From: Hydrangea macrophylla
Lineage: Eukaryota; Streptophyta; Magnoliopsida; Cornales; Hydrangeaceae
DNA length: 64,000 nucleotides
Assembly (NCBI GenBank): GCA_033977485.1
Contig: CM066994.1
Location: forward strand, 47,889,155 to 47,953,154
Direction of reading: 5' to 3'
Each line of letters starts with the position of its first letter. Positions within the stretch are counted from its first letter, which is position 1. Positions 23,980 through 35,495 of the stretch are shown here, one piece after another. The notes beneath the pieces were generated by a model. That model worked only from the letters and a program-made list of their open reading frames with translations, did no database searches and was not told the origin of the DNA. Made by a program: the position numbers and the translations under genes.

Positions 23980-24075
23980 GTTGACTTTGGTGTGTGGGTT
24001 TTGGATGTGTCCCAAACTTTACCCATGCACTATATTAATATACTAGATATTGTCCGTGCCCGAGGGCACTACTGG

Positions 24076-24260
24076 TAGGGTTGAAAATGGTTTGGTTAGG
24101 TTTGCTTTGGTTTGATTCGGAGTGAATTTTAGTCAAATCGATTGGTTTTGGTTCAGCTCGGTTCAGTTCGATTTAGTGTGAAGGTTCGGCTCGGTACAAT
24201 TTTTCCACTGCATGAAATTTTTTTAAAATCGACCGAACCGATCGGTTTTGTTACACCCTA
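24076..24260. mobile_element. hAT-like MITE with GGTTCGG-type arms
   Basis: It starts TAGGGTTGAAAATGGTTT and ends GGTTTTGTTACACCCTA, which fits the TAGGGGTG-type hAT termini common in plants. Internal GGTTCGGCTCGG and CGACCGAACCGATCGG pair. The flanking 8-mers ACTACTGG and ATTACCGG match at six of eight positions, both differences being C/T. Confidence 0.65.
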
Positions 24261-25670
24261 ATTACCGGGAAAAAATATAAAGGATTTATAAAATGAGGAA
24301 CCTAATGTTTTTTTTTAACTCTAAAATTATATAGCTTTAAAAAAAATAATCATAAAAATTCGACAAAGTCAACTTTGTTATTTCGATATTAGATCCTGTG
24401 AAAATGCATTACCTAAAAGTTATAGCACATGTGCATTCACTCAGCATTTAACTCCATGTGCCATCGACACTTAATATAATTCCACGTGTATTTTAATAAC
24501 AAAGAAAAAAAGGATACGATACACTTATCCAGTAATATAACTGGGAAATTCAATAGAAATGCATCATAGGCTTACAATCGTTGTCACAATAGATGGTACA
24601 ACTGTCATCATCAATAATATATTGCCCATGCCTAAAGGCATTTTCATTGATTTTAATACATGTGTTTGGCTGTTAGCTATTCAAATTTCACTGTCACTTA
24701 ATACATCATTCATCCAATATAGATATTCTTATATTAGATGCAAAATTTCATACCTATCTTTATATAACAAAAATCAAACATAATTTTTATTGTTGTAACT
24801 TAATGTTTTAGCAACAAAGAAATATAATATAATCCATCATTAAAATTCTAAAATATTACAAATAGAAAAGTCTTGCATGCTAAAATTATGTTTTTCATTT
24901 TTTGTATGATCCTTTACGATCTTCGGCCGTCAAGCCATACATTTTCTTCATCATCCTACAGAATGAAGTTGTATCCAATACAATACACCTTCCTATGTGA
25001 GGAATGTACACAGCAAGCTAATTATGTATTCAACAAAGAAATTAGGCATGGAGATAATCTCCAAATTGTGATAGAGGAGAACATGTGTTAAGTTCCTAGG
25101 TTTCAGAATCTTTTGGATTTGAAATTGTTTCTCTCTTAACTTTTCCATCATCTTCTATACAATATATATTATATTTTTTTGGGTTCAGAATCTTCAATAC
25201 ATTAACAATAATAAAAAAAAAATAATAATAAAAATAATACCATAATCATATTGACACAAATGGACATTTTTTTAATGTTTAAACTAATCACCTCTATCAA
25301 TTTAATCTCCATTATAAATAATCGGTACAAATAGAAAATAATGATTACATAGCCTATAAAAATAAATTTAATAATTGAATTACTAACACTACAGATTTTA
25401 CATGTATCAGTATCCAACATCTAGAAGACCGTGGGTGTAATGTAACAGTACAATGCATGTAGAAGGGACATGATAGGACTTAAAAACACTGTACTTTTGT
25501 GCCGAGATCACAAATGGAGCAATGTATATGCTTGAAACACCGACTTCAACACAGTCATATTTACAAAAGAATGAAAACAGGAAAATTGAAGCTCCCAAAC
25601 CCAAAAAGACAAAAAAGAGGACAAAAATACATGTGAGACATACCATGTGTTAAGAAAACTTAGTCACTCA
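24261..25670. other. AT-rich unassigned DNA
   Basis: Several short frames occur but none has a recognisable motif. No LTR, inverted-repeat end or RNA gene is visible. Confidence 0.4.
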
Positions 25671-25781
25671 CATACACAGACATAAACACAGACACACACA
25701 CACACACGCACACCAGTAAACACACACTTAGTCACTCACATACACAGACATAAACACAGACACATACACACGCACACCAGT

Positions 25782-25824
<43 letters not shown>

Positions 25825-26329
25825 GGGCCGGTCCTGAGATATTGGGAACCCCATGTGAGATTAGTAGATCGGGGGCCCTTTACACAATTAGGGTTTGGAG
25901 GAAACCCTCCCTTTGCCAATTTTTTTTGGTCTATTTGCATATATTTTTGAGAAATCAAAGGTGTGGTGGCCCTTTTGTATGATGGGCCCCAAGCCCAAGC
26001 ATGTACTGCATGTGCTTAGGGCCGGGCCTGCAGACACGCACACACGTAACCACACACAGACACACACACCCACACACATGCAAGCACACACAGAGAAGAA
26101 TTTGAGATTGAAAGAAAACTTACAAAAACCTATATTACAGTCTCTAAGATTGAAAGAACCACACATACACACACTCAATCACTCACATACATAGACTAAA
26201 ACACACACACGCGCACACACACATAAACACCCACCCACACACACACATGTATACATGTAAACACACACACACACAGACACACACACACCCACACACATGC
26301 AAGCACACGTGACCACCCATGTAGCACAG

Positions 26330-26335
<6 letters not shown>
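25671..26335. repeat. CA-rich microsatellite tract
   Basis: Interrupted CA/CACACG repeats, including a pure CA run at about 25790-25820. A short unit containing TCACTCACATACACAGACAT is repeated (about 25663 and 25733). A small hAT-like MITE sits in the middle (25823-26030). The predicted frames here are only repeat translations. Confidence 0.85.
25823..26030. mobile_element. Short hAT-like MITE in the CA tract
   Basis: Termini CAGGGCCGGTCCTGAG (left) and CAGGCCCGGCCCTAAG (right, read inward) form a 16-bp imperfect inverted repeat. Flanking 8-mers CACACACG and CAGACACG match at seven of eight positions, although the flank is low-complexity. It is 208 bp and non-coding. Confidence 0.6.

Positions 26336-26399
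<64 letters not shown>
26336..26399. repeat. (GA)n microsatellite
   Basis: Uninterrupted GA dinucleotides for about 64 bases. Confidence 0.95.
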
Positions 26400-26401
<2 letters not shown>

Positions 26402-27553
26402 TACCTTGAAGTAGGCAGTGATGGTTGAGAGAAGAGAGGCGTGAGGGAGAGGTTTATCAAGCCCGTTTTAGATTTGGGATTCTTTCTAAGACTCAGAAGG
26501 TAAGACTTATTTTTTTTTTCTTCTTAATGATGAGAGAGATTAGTGGAGCGGCTTTTTTTTCTCCTTAATATTTTTTTTTACAGGGAGTGCTTAATTTAAG
26601 GGATTAGAAGGGAAAAAATATGTAATTGCGGGAGAGAGATTAGGCGTGGTGGCCAATCTCTATTATGAAGTCCATACTATATTGGATATCTATATTATGA
26701 CTGTATATATCTATATTAGGCACATTGGTTCAATTGGAACCAATGTTAGGCACATGGAATAAAATTGGAAGTGAATAAAATTGAATAATGAATTTGGCAC
26801 AGGGAAAAAAGCAAGTGAATAATGACTAATAGTTGACCCATGTCCCCTACACACGTTAGGCACATGGAATTAAATTGGAACCATCCTTTTTGAAGCACCA
26901 CCTCTCCAAACAAAATACAAATTTGGTCTCAATCCAATCAATTAATCTTAGTTGGCCTTTTTTAGCCAATCCAATCAATCTTAATCATCAAACTAATCTA
27001 CTCATCAAAAATCTTGTCCTAGTCATTTGTCCTAGTCATATAAGTCCTAAATTATAATATAGATGTATAGTTAATGTGGGTATCCCATATCATTTAAGGC
27101 TTGACAGTATAGGTTAGTCTTAAGCCTTTTAAAAAAAAACACTTCCTTTTATTCAGTATTTGATATGTTGAATATACAAAGATATTCACATCATCTTTTC
27201 CATCTTTACATGGGATCATAGCCTCCTAAATTTGGGATTGCTCATTATTTTCTTTCGCTTTCTTCGTTATTGAAAAGTTCAGGATTTTCGTTTTGTATCC
27301 CTTTTTTTTTCTTTTTTTTTTCTTTTTAATTATTATTAAAGATCAGCCTTATTCTCTCTTCTTCTTCTTTTTTAATCCAATAAAAAAAAACAACAACTAG
27401 CCACTACCTAAACCCTCACCGCTAGCCACCTAACCCACTCTGGCGACCCCCCGTTCTGACCCTCACTGCCAATCACCCGACTTCTGAGGACCTTCGTTGG
27501 ACCACCCCGCAGCTCCGACGACACTTCTTTGGTTCAAATCTGCCCTCTTTTGG
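26400..27553. other. Unassigned AT-rich DNA
   Basis: No gene is recognised. A short phrase around TTAGGCACATGGAAT recurs at about 26738 and 26858. Confidence 0.35.
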
Positions 27554-27846
27554 TGTCACTCCCCGTAGCAGCAAAAATAGAAAAAATAAAATTCCTTTTT
27601 GGGTCCATAGGCCATGATTGGTGAAGTCACATAATTGTCCACACCACACAATTCTAAACAATAAATAATAAGGAAACCATAGTAACATAACAACATCTGA
27701 TATAGAATAATGTTGTGTTACTAAGCTATTACAACAACGTCTGGAAATGGAAATAAACATAAAGTCTTAGGGCAACAAATTCCCGATTACAAAACATAAT
27801 AGTCAAGTCTGGTAACAGAAAAAGAAACTATAATCTATCCAAGTAT

Positions 27847-27983
27847 TCAACTGGCGTAGACGTAGTCGTCTGCGTAGTAACCCTCTCCCGCATATCCGTC
27901 CTCGGGGGGCTGCCCTCTGCATAACTACCCTCCTCGTAAAAGCCTTCATCATCGGGTTCGTTACTTGCATTGTAAGAAATAGG
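27847..27983 (-). other. G2 LTR short Tyr/Asp-rich frame, copy 3 (split by the Ogre-like solo LTR)
   Basis: The frame continues from 31536 across the insertion. The acceptor-like CAG is at 31537-31539 (minus). It ends Tyr-Tyr-Ala-Asp-Asp-Tyr-Val-Tyr-Ala-Ser-stop (stop at 27847-27849), matching the other copies. One frameshift lies near 27900. Confidence 0.4.
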
Positions 27984-27988
27984 GTAGT

Positions 27989-30900
27989 CGTGGATACCGG
28001 CATTTGGGCATTCCACGTTTGATTTTTAAAAGAGTTGCCACTTAATTTTTGTAGGAAAACTAAGAAACCAATTTTAGGAAAACTGTTCTTTGAAAACCAG
28101 AGATTTCTAGGTCCGGGGATTATGGAATGAGAGGGAAAGGAGCCCGGTGGGACTAAAGCACCCCCTCTCATTCTATCATAGATAGGCCTCTAGTCACCAT
28201 CCTTTTATTCAATCAAAAAGTTTATGTGTGTCCCAAAAAATACATTGATATAGATGTACATAGCACAATCAAGTCGAAAGGGTGAAAAATAGCTAAAAGG
28301 GCATCCAAAACCAAGTAAGTTCAAATAGCAGACGATATAATATGCACAAAGGGAACATGGAAACTCACCGGGATCCAGGTGCGATAGGGAAACGTGCAAT
28401 GCATACAACGAATAGAAAACCTAAAAATAGGTCTCTAATTCACAGAAGGCATCACCCTAATCTAATGTGTCGCACATGGAGTTGTGAAATTTGATAAAAT
28501 AACCAAAAGTAGAAATGGATAGGAACATGAAGGCTCATACCTTGATAGTGCTACAAAACAAATGGTTAGTCCACATGGATGGATAAGAACAATATGAATT
28601 CACCTAGATCTAACGAGAGGGGAAAATAACAAAGCCACGAGTCCTTTCCCATCGAGGAAATCGCAACACTTCTATGGATATACGAGTCTCAACGGGAAGG
28701 TCCAAAGAGACCTTAACCTAGAGCCAACATAATGTCAACATAGAAGTGACATGACCTCAACATGGTTGGAAAAAATCCTTGACTAAGTTAATCAATTGCA
28801 ATTCATCACCAAGATCTATATCCAAACATTCCTAGAACATAAGATTTATCCTAAAGACATGATAGCAAAGGGTGCATGATAATAAACAAGGCATGACTGA
28901 TTTGATTTGGATCATTCATTCCCTGGATTTAGGTTCAATTATTCATAATCAAGACATGTTTCAAGCCTTAAGGCCTTAAGAAGTCATTTGAATCCAAATT
29001 AGCAAGGTTCATCAAATCTGTCTTAGGATTTCAGAAATTACAGAATAGAAACATAAACCTCACAAAATTGGAAAACAGTGGTTTCCATGGTTTGATCTGG
29101 ATGATTTTCACATATAACATGTCTCTATGAGTCTAGTTTCTAGAGCAAAAACAAAATCAAAGATCACATGGTTCAATCTCTAAGAATTGACCTTGGATCA
29201 GAGATCACTCAAATTCTGTCAACTCTCTATCCTGTAATCTTGCATGATTTATTGAAAGTAGCATGTCAACCCTAAGATACCCAAATATCTTAAAAACTTT
29301 CATAACTCATCAAAGTTTATAGGAAAAATATTTTGAAACCCAAATAATTTCATTAAGGTTCAGATCTACTCATTTTCAACGCGGCTCACTATTCTGGAAT
29401 TCTGGACAGAAAGTGACTCATTCACAAAAACATGATCAAACCATCTAAACCACATAATTGAGACAAAACAAATATTACAGCGGTAGATCTATGTGTTATG
29501 AACACCTTCTAATTGGTCTCATTCAAATCCAACGGATCATGATTTAATTAAAAATCCTTGATCACAGATCGTCATTGAAGTCGCTGCACCATATATGAAT
29601 TAATGTTCATGATTCAAACCAAACTTGATCTATAATTCTATGGAGAATATAGATCAAGTATGATTGTAATCAACAAAATAATACTCACTTATTATAGAAA
29701 TTCATGGATTTAGCCTTGAAGGTACCCCATCATAGATCTCATGACAGAATCTAGAAATGGGTTCTAAGGTCTTACTCAATCCTATGAATGGACTTAAACA
29801 CTTGAATTCACTTGAATCTAAATGATCAAATCATGAAACCAACTCGATCCAAATCTAATTCCTCTCCCAAAATCATGGTTGTTGAGGATTGAAAACCCAA
29901 TTTATATGGGACTTAATGAAATATGAAGAACTTCATAAGTCTCCAATGAATGAACCCAAAACTATGAACAAAGGTTTGGATCCATTAATTATTCATAGAC
30001 ACGAACTAGATCAACTCTAACTCGCATGTAAACATGAAATTATAGAGAATCAAAGGATCTTATCTCAAGGAATTCGAATGGAACATTGAAGGTTCCATGA
30101 ACTCCAAGAGAATAGCATGAGAGAGAAGAGATGAAATCAACACAAATTTGGATGATCCATGGCTAGATTTTATTGAAAACGTGTTTATGTGGATTATATA
30201 ATCATCTAGACCAAATCAATAACAATTCACGAAAATTCAATCACAATTTGATCAAGTGATGTGTGGAGAAAGGATGAGGAGTAGACTTTATAAATTGTGT
30301 AAAATCCTAGTTTAATCTTCAAATTGTGATTGAATTACAATATCTAAGAATAGATTTGATGGTTTCACCTCTGGGATATCTCAGAATTTGATCGATTTGA
30401 AGAGATTCAACCCTTACAAGCAATGTTCTTCTTCTTCCTTGAAGCTTCAAGATCCTTCAATGGAGGCTTGATGAATTAGGTAGAGTTTCTGTGGGGTTTA
30501 GGTGCTTCTCTTTCTATATTTCTCCAAGGATTCACTCAATTTTGAAATTCAGCTTCTCTCTCTAAGATTCAAGTGTCCTCCCCCAACAAATGAGAGAAAA
30601 TGGATTTTTATAGACTCTGATATTCTTTGGGGCTAAGATAAGGGTAGATAGGTCAATTTGGGATGATAGGAGCATGGTTTACATGACCTAAGAGTAGTAA
30701 ATACGTATACAAAAAATGGCATCATTTGGTGCATTTGTTTGATCAAGGATTGAAAAGTAATATTGGCTTAAAAAAAATGCAAATAGCCCAGAGGTGACAC
30801 TCAATGAAGATGAGGCGGCACTCATTGAGTGCCGCAACAACAACATTCATGGACTACCGTTCGGGCACTCTAACTGTTGCTGCATGGCAGACAGCTCCAT

Positions 30901-31531
30901 TCAGCAACTTAATTCCATTTCATGTCATTTATTTACTTAAGACATTAAATGCAATTAAAGAAATACCCCCATTTGGATTCAATAAAAATATCTAAAAAAT
31001 CAAATTCCGTAAGGAAAAAGTCAACTCTCCCTCTGAATGATAATTTTCCGATTTTTACAATTCTTCTTAAAGACCTTTCAATTTCTCAATGTTCCCTTTC
31101 ACTTAATTCTTAAAAATCATTTTTGGAATAAGAAAGCCTCAATGAACAATTATCGGGACTTTTCATCTTGAAATTAAAAAAATTTACGATTGACCTCCTT
31201 TGACCCGTTGACTTTTACTAGGTCAGTTGTTGACTATTGTTGACTTTTTTTGGGTTCGTGCTGAATTCCTCTCCTTTTGAAAATGGTTTTATGATGCTCC
31301 GAGAATGTTGTCGTGTTTCTATACGAGTTCAAAAACTCATGGTCTTCAAGGTGACGGGTAGATGGGAATTTTGGTCTTTTGGCTAAAAGGGCGATTTTGG
31401 ACCGAGATTCTTCTTGGAAAAGAGTTAGATTGCTTGTAAGAGTCTTGATTCCAATGAGACATATTCATCATTGATCTCCATAGGTAAACCCCCCTATGTT
31501 TGATAGTTCGGTCAAAATTATGGTGTCTACA
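27989..31531 (-). mobile_element. Large solo LTR, Ogre/Tat-like Ty3/gypsy
   Basis: The ends on the minus strand are TGTAGACACC and GGTATCCACG, an imperfect inverted repeat if the last G was A. Perfect 5-bp duplications GTAGT lie at 27984-27988 and 31532-31536, and the flanks rejoin to match an uninterrupted G2 LTR. The length is 3543 bp, with no coding region. Near the 3' end is AGTGGCAACTCTTTTAAAA, and CCCACCGGGCTCCTTTCC appears further in; both recall Ogre/Tat LTRs. A TATA-like box is at about 30605 (minus). A 21-bp hairpin is at 30815-30835. Confidence 0.8.
30815..30835. repeat. Perfect 21-bp hairpin in the Ogre-like solo LTR
   Basis: GCGGCACTCA, T, TGAGTGCCGC: ten-base arms around one base, about 210 bp upstream of the TATA-like box (minus orientation). 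Confidence 0.85.
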
Positions 31532-32109
31532 GTAGTCTGGACGGGGAATATCCAAGCATAAAAGGCCGACAGCTTATTGAAAGCCGAGTGAGTAGAAACT
31601 AATGCAGTATCATAAGGGTGAAGTATTTACAAGTTATAGAACAACATATAATTAATGCTACTAATAATATCTTCTCTTTGTTCTAATCCCTTATCTGATT
31701 ACTATCATCTTGTTACCCGAAGATTGACAATGTACTCTTGATTGAGGGACAGACTCAACAGTTCAACTCTATAGATATGCCATCATTCCGTCCACCGCTT
31801 TTAAGAACATATTCACAGTCACTGCATGTGTAATACCCTATATTTTCAATAATTATTTATACACAGAAATTCTATATACTTCCCTTGGTTTATACTTGAA
31901 ATTTCACTTTCAATCGATCAAAGCTCTTTCGAGTGATCGAGCGTTTCACAGTTCAAGCAATCGAACCCTGTTTTCAATTGATCAAACCTGACCGATCTGC
32001 TCTCGAGCGATCGAACTCCATTCGATTGATCGAACATGTAATGATCAGAAATCCCAGGTTTCCCGTAAACATGGCCACCTGCCCTCTCTATTCTCTATAT
32101 ATACACTAG

Positions 32110-32111
<2 letters not shown>

Positions 32112-32144
<33 letters not shown>
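32112..32144. repeat. (TG)n microsatellite in the G2 solo LTR
   Basis: About 16 TG units just after the TATA region. Its counterparts are the CA run at 35120-35157 in the minus-strand LTR and the AC/AT tract at 59080-59155. Confidence 0.9.
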
Positions 32145-32148
<4 letters not shown>

Positions 32149-33546
32149 TGCTGAACCCAGAGAGTTAGAGAGAGAGTGTGTGTGCTTGTATTTATTATAT
32201 ATACACATACATCCATATATATATATACACACATGCACTCATATATATATATACATACATATAGTTAGAGAGAGAGAGAAGCAGAGAAGACAGTCAGAGA
32301 AGGAGAGATAGAGATGAAGAGAGGAACAGAGAGAGAGAGAAGGAGGATCCGCCATTAAAGCTCAAAGCTCACACGTTGCCAAATGCACCTTAACGACGTT
32401 CGGTGAGTTCTAAACTCACTCAGTAGCTTAGTTGCGATGTTTTACTTGTTTTGGACGTTTAAAATTGGTCCCAAATACGCCCTAACATATTCTGAACGTT
32501 CACTGCCAGAATCTGGAAAAGACGATGTTCGACCGATCGAACTAGGTTAAATCGATCGAACAAATCGGTCGAACAACACTGAGTCTTAATCGATCGAGTT
32601 TACTTCAATCGATCGAGACCACCTTCACTTCAATCGATCGAGAATACTTCAATCGATCGAACATCACTTTCTTCAAGCGATTGAGTTGACTTCAATTGAT
32701 CGAACCCTGCACAACATGGATGTGTTCCTTTAAGTTTATAATTCATAATGCGTAGCTATTTAGTTGTTGTTCCATGTTTCTATTGTGCGATATTATGGAT
32801 GTACGGAGGTAATGGGATACAATAATGAGATTGAGATTATTATGGTAAGTAACGTAGTCAAGTTTGGAACATTAGTAATAATATGATGCGATAATGAGAT
32901 AAGGTTTGGGGTATAACAATGGGTAGTATTGGATAACTAGTGATTTAGTCAGTGGGATATTAGTTAGTTTCGAGGTTGTGTGAGTCGAGCTGATGATTCG
33001 CTCAGGTTGAATCCGATAAGTGAGTCTGAAGGATTTGACCAGGATTGTGGAAGCTATAGGTGCACAGTACTCACAAGCGTTCTTAAAAGCGGTGAACAGT
33101 AAGAGTTCTTAAAAGCGGTGAACAAGAGTAGTTATGGCACACTCATAGTTTGTATCTACCAGAGCTATGTATGTACAGTACTCGCAAGTGTTCTTGAAAG
33201 CGGTGAATAGTAAGAGTTCTTAAAAGCGGTGAACAAGAGTATGGGTACGTCCATAGACCAGTCGTTATATGAGAACAATGTAAGGGTGCTCACAAGAGTT
33301 CTTAAAAGCGATAAAGCGGTGAACAAGAGCACTAGTATGTCGTGATGATATAATTAGTTCAAGATAGTCAGTCGGGATTTGGTACAATCAGTCTTAGAGT
33401 TGAAAGATGATGAGAATCAGTTAGTGATGTGTCTGAATAAAAGAGAAATATATATAATTAGTATCACTGCTTTATATCGTTCATAACTGGTAATTACCTT
33501 ATATCTATGAGACTATGTTAGTTAGTTCTCACTCAGCATTCAGTAA

Positions 33547-33726
33547 GCTGACGGCCTTTATTGCCTGGACATTCCCCTTCCAGACTACCCTGTCCTTGAC
33601 AATGCAGGTTATGGAACCTACGGTGATGGCTACTAACTGGAGTTGGATTATGAAGAGAGTGGCCTTACTAATGACGGTTATGCCGGAGACGCCTATTACG
33701 CTGACGACTACCCCTATGCCAGCTGA
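33547..33726 (+). other. G2 LTR short Tyr/Asp-rich frame, copy 2
   Basis: The frame starts after a TAA, Ala-Asp-Gly-Leu-Tyr. The acceptor-like CAG is at 33581-33583. It ends Tyr-Tyr-Ala-Asp-Asp-Tyr-Pro-Tyr-Ala-Ser-stop (33724-33726). An in-frame TAA lies at 33634-33636, so this copy is broken, but the C-terminal codons still match the other copies in amino acids. Confidence 0.4.
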
Positions 33727-35118
33727 AGACCTGAAGATAGTTATTTAGTTTGTACTTCTGTTATTTCTGTTGAACTTGTTTAGTTTAATGGATACTTGGG
33801 CATTTGTTGTCTCTAGACCTGTGGTGATCCTGAGGACCACTCTGATATTTGTAATAGATAGAATGGTTATTATATATTCGGTTGTTTACTGTTCTTGTTG
33901 TTTTATTCGGACTAGTACTGTGTGGTATGGATTATTAGTGACATTCACCCGTCATTCCCTATGGACCCAAAAAGGAAACTTATTTTTTTTTTCTATTTTT
34001 ACTGCTCCGGGGCATGACAACATGTCATGGACACCACGGCAGTCCGTCCCCAGCCTTTAAGAACATATTCATAGCTCACCGCATTACAGGGACAATGTTT
34101 GAACAACGCATATCAATCTATTGCCACGACTTAACGACATCTACCAGTGATCTCAACTCACTGCCTTTTAAGAAGATATTAATAGCTCACCGGCATTTAA
34201 GAACATAACATGGATCACCTTGTCTATCTTAGGACTACTTGGTCCAGCTCATCACCTTTTAAGAACATGTTAACAGCTCACCGGTTTTTAAGAACATATC
34301 ATGACCAAGTGTCCTCCCACGGAAGATTCCCAGATCTTAGAAAACCTATTTGAGTTCTGTACTAATACTGATACAAGACATTCCCATGTGGTCTGACTAC
34401 ATTGAATGAAACGAATGATAACCCAAACAGTTCACGACTAATACATTATCTAACGTTACGAAATATTATATCGTTACAATGTCGCATTATCTCTTTAATC
34501 AACAGTAATGCATATCGAAAGCATGAATCAATATTTAAACTACTAAACAATTCATATTATAAACAATAAGGAATATCATTATTCTGTAAGTACCAATCGA
34601 TTGAGACAAGGGTTCAATCATTGGGGAAAAAGTACTATCAATCGATTGAGACTTCTTTCAATCGATTGGGTCCATCCAATCAATTGAATAAAGTTCAATC
34701 GATTGGGAAAAGTTCAATATTGGAACCTTTCCAATCGATTGAGAAGGTCATCTTCTCCCAGAACTAGGTAGAGACGCCCTGAAATTCTAGAATGTCATTT
34801 GTCTTCATTTCTTTACGTCCAAACCTCTAAAAACTCTTCACCTAAGCTACTGAGTGAGTTTGGAACTCACTAAATGATCAAGGGTGTGTTTAGTGATGAG
34901 CTTGAGCTTTGAGCTCCAATGGCCTCCTCTTATGTCCCCTCTTTCCTTCTCTGTCTTCTCTTCTCCTTCTGTTTTTCTTCTCCTCTTCCTTCTTCTGCTT
35001 CTTTCATCTCCTTTCTGCCTGGGTGTATATACATAGTGTATGTATGTGTATGTATGTGTGAGTATATATATTATCAAATATCTCATCTCTCTCTCTCTCT
35101 CTAATTCTTTCTGTAAAA

Positions 35119-35163
<45 letters not shown>

Positions 35164-35495
35164 TGAAACTAACATATATATAGAGAAAACATAGGGCAGG
35201 TGGCAGCTCCCTGCACAAACTTGGAGATCAAGTTCTAACCCCGTTCAATCGATTGACATAGGTTTAATCGATTGAGAACAGGTCAGCAATCGATCAATCG
35301 ATTGAGATGGGTTTAATCAATTGAGTCATGTCGACAATGGTGCAATCGATTTAAATGGGTTCAATCGACTGGGAAGGACATAAGGCAATCGATTGACATG
35401 AGTCCAATCGATTGGGCAAAGCTTTACAGAAGCTATTAAGGAAAACATATTGATTCCATATTATTAATATACATCTGAAAATATAGGTTATTACA

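Larger units (their letters stand above)
31829..34019 (+). mobile_element. G2 solo LTR inserted in another G2 LTR
   Basis: 2191 bp, TGTAATACCC to GGGGCATGACA. The flanks GCATG (31824-31828) and ACATG (34020-34024) are an imperfect 5-bp duplication. From left to right it has a CGATCG/CAATCG motif cluster (31913-32035), a TATATATA and TG microsatellite region (32095-32275), GTGAGT (32403), a second motif cluster (32529-32705), tandem TTCTTAAAAGCGGTGAAC units (about 33080-33335), CTGAC/CAG, the short Tyr/Asp-rich frame, and the GGACCCAAAAAGGAAA end block shared with the other G2 LTRs. Confidence 0.85.
27554..35495 (-). repeat. G2 chromovirus 3' LTR, doubly interrupted
   Basis: On the minus strand it starts TGTAATAACC at 35495 and ends GGGGAGTGACA at 27554. 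Removing the two insertions (27989-31531 and 31829-34019 plus their duplications) leaves about 2.2 kb, the size of the other G2 LTRs (2191 and 2228 bp). The DNA immediately to the right is the polypurine context GACAAAATCTTTTGATAAG, so this is the 3' LTR of the internal remnant at 35496-37368. It has two CAATCGATTG clusters (35245-35420 and 34590-34740), a CA microsatellite (35120-35157), and a GTGAGT donor-like site (minus, at 34865-34870). Confidence 0.85.

Noticed and set aside
25728..26194. Frames through the CA-rich tract on both strands
   Set aside because: Pure repeat translations (Val-Cys or Thr-His) with no domain.
34847..35218. 123-residue minus frame in the G2 LTR
   Set aside because: Largely microsatellite (Val-Cys) and GA-rich (Arg/Glu) translation, not shared in sequence by the other copies.
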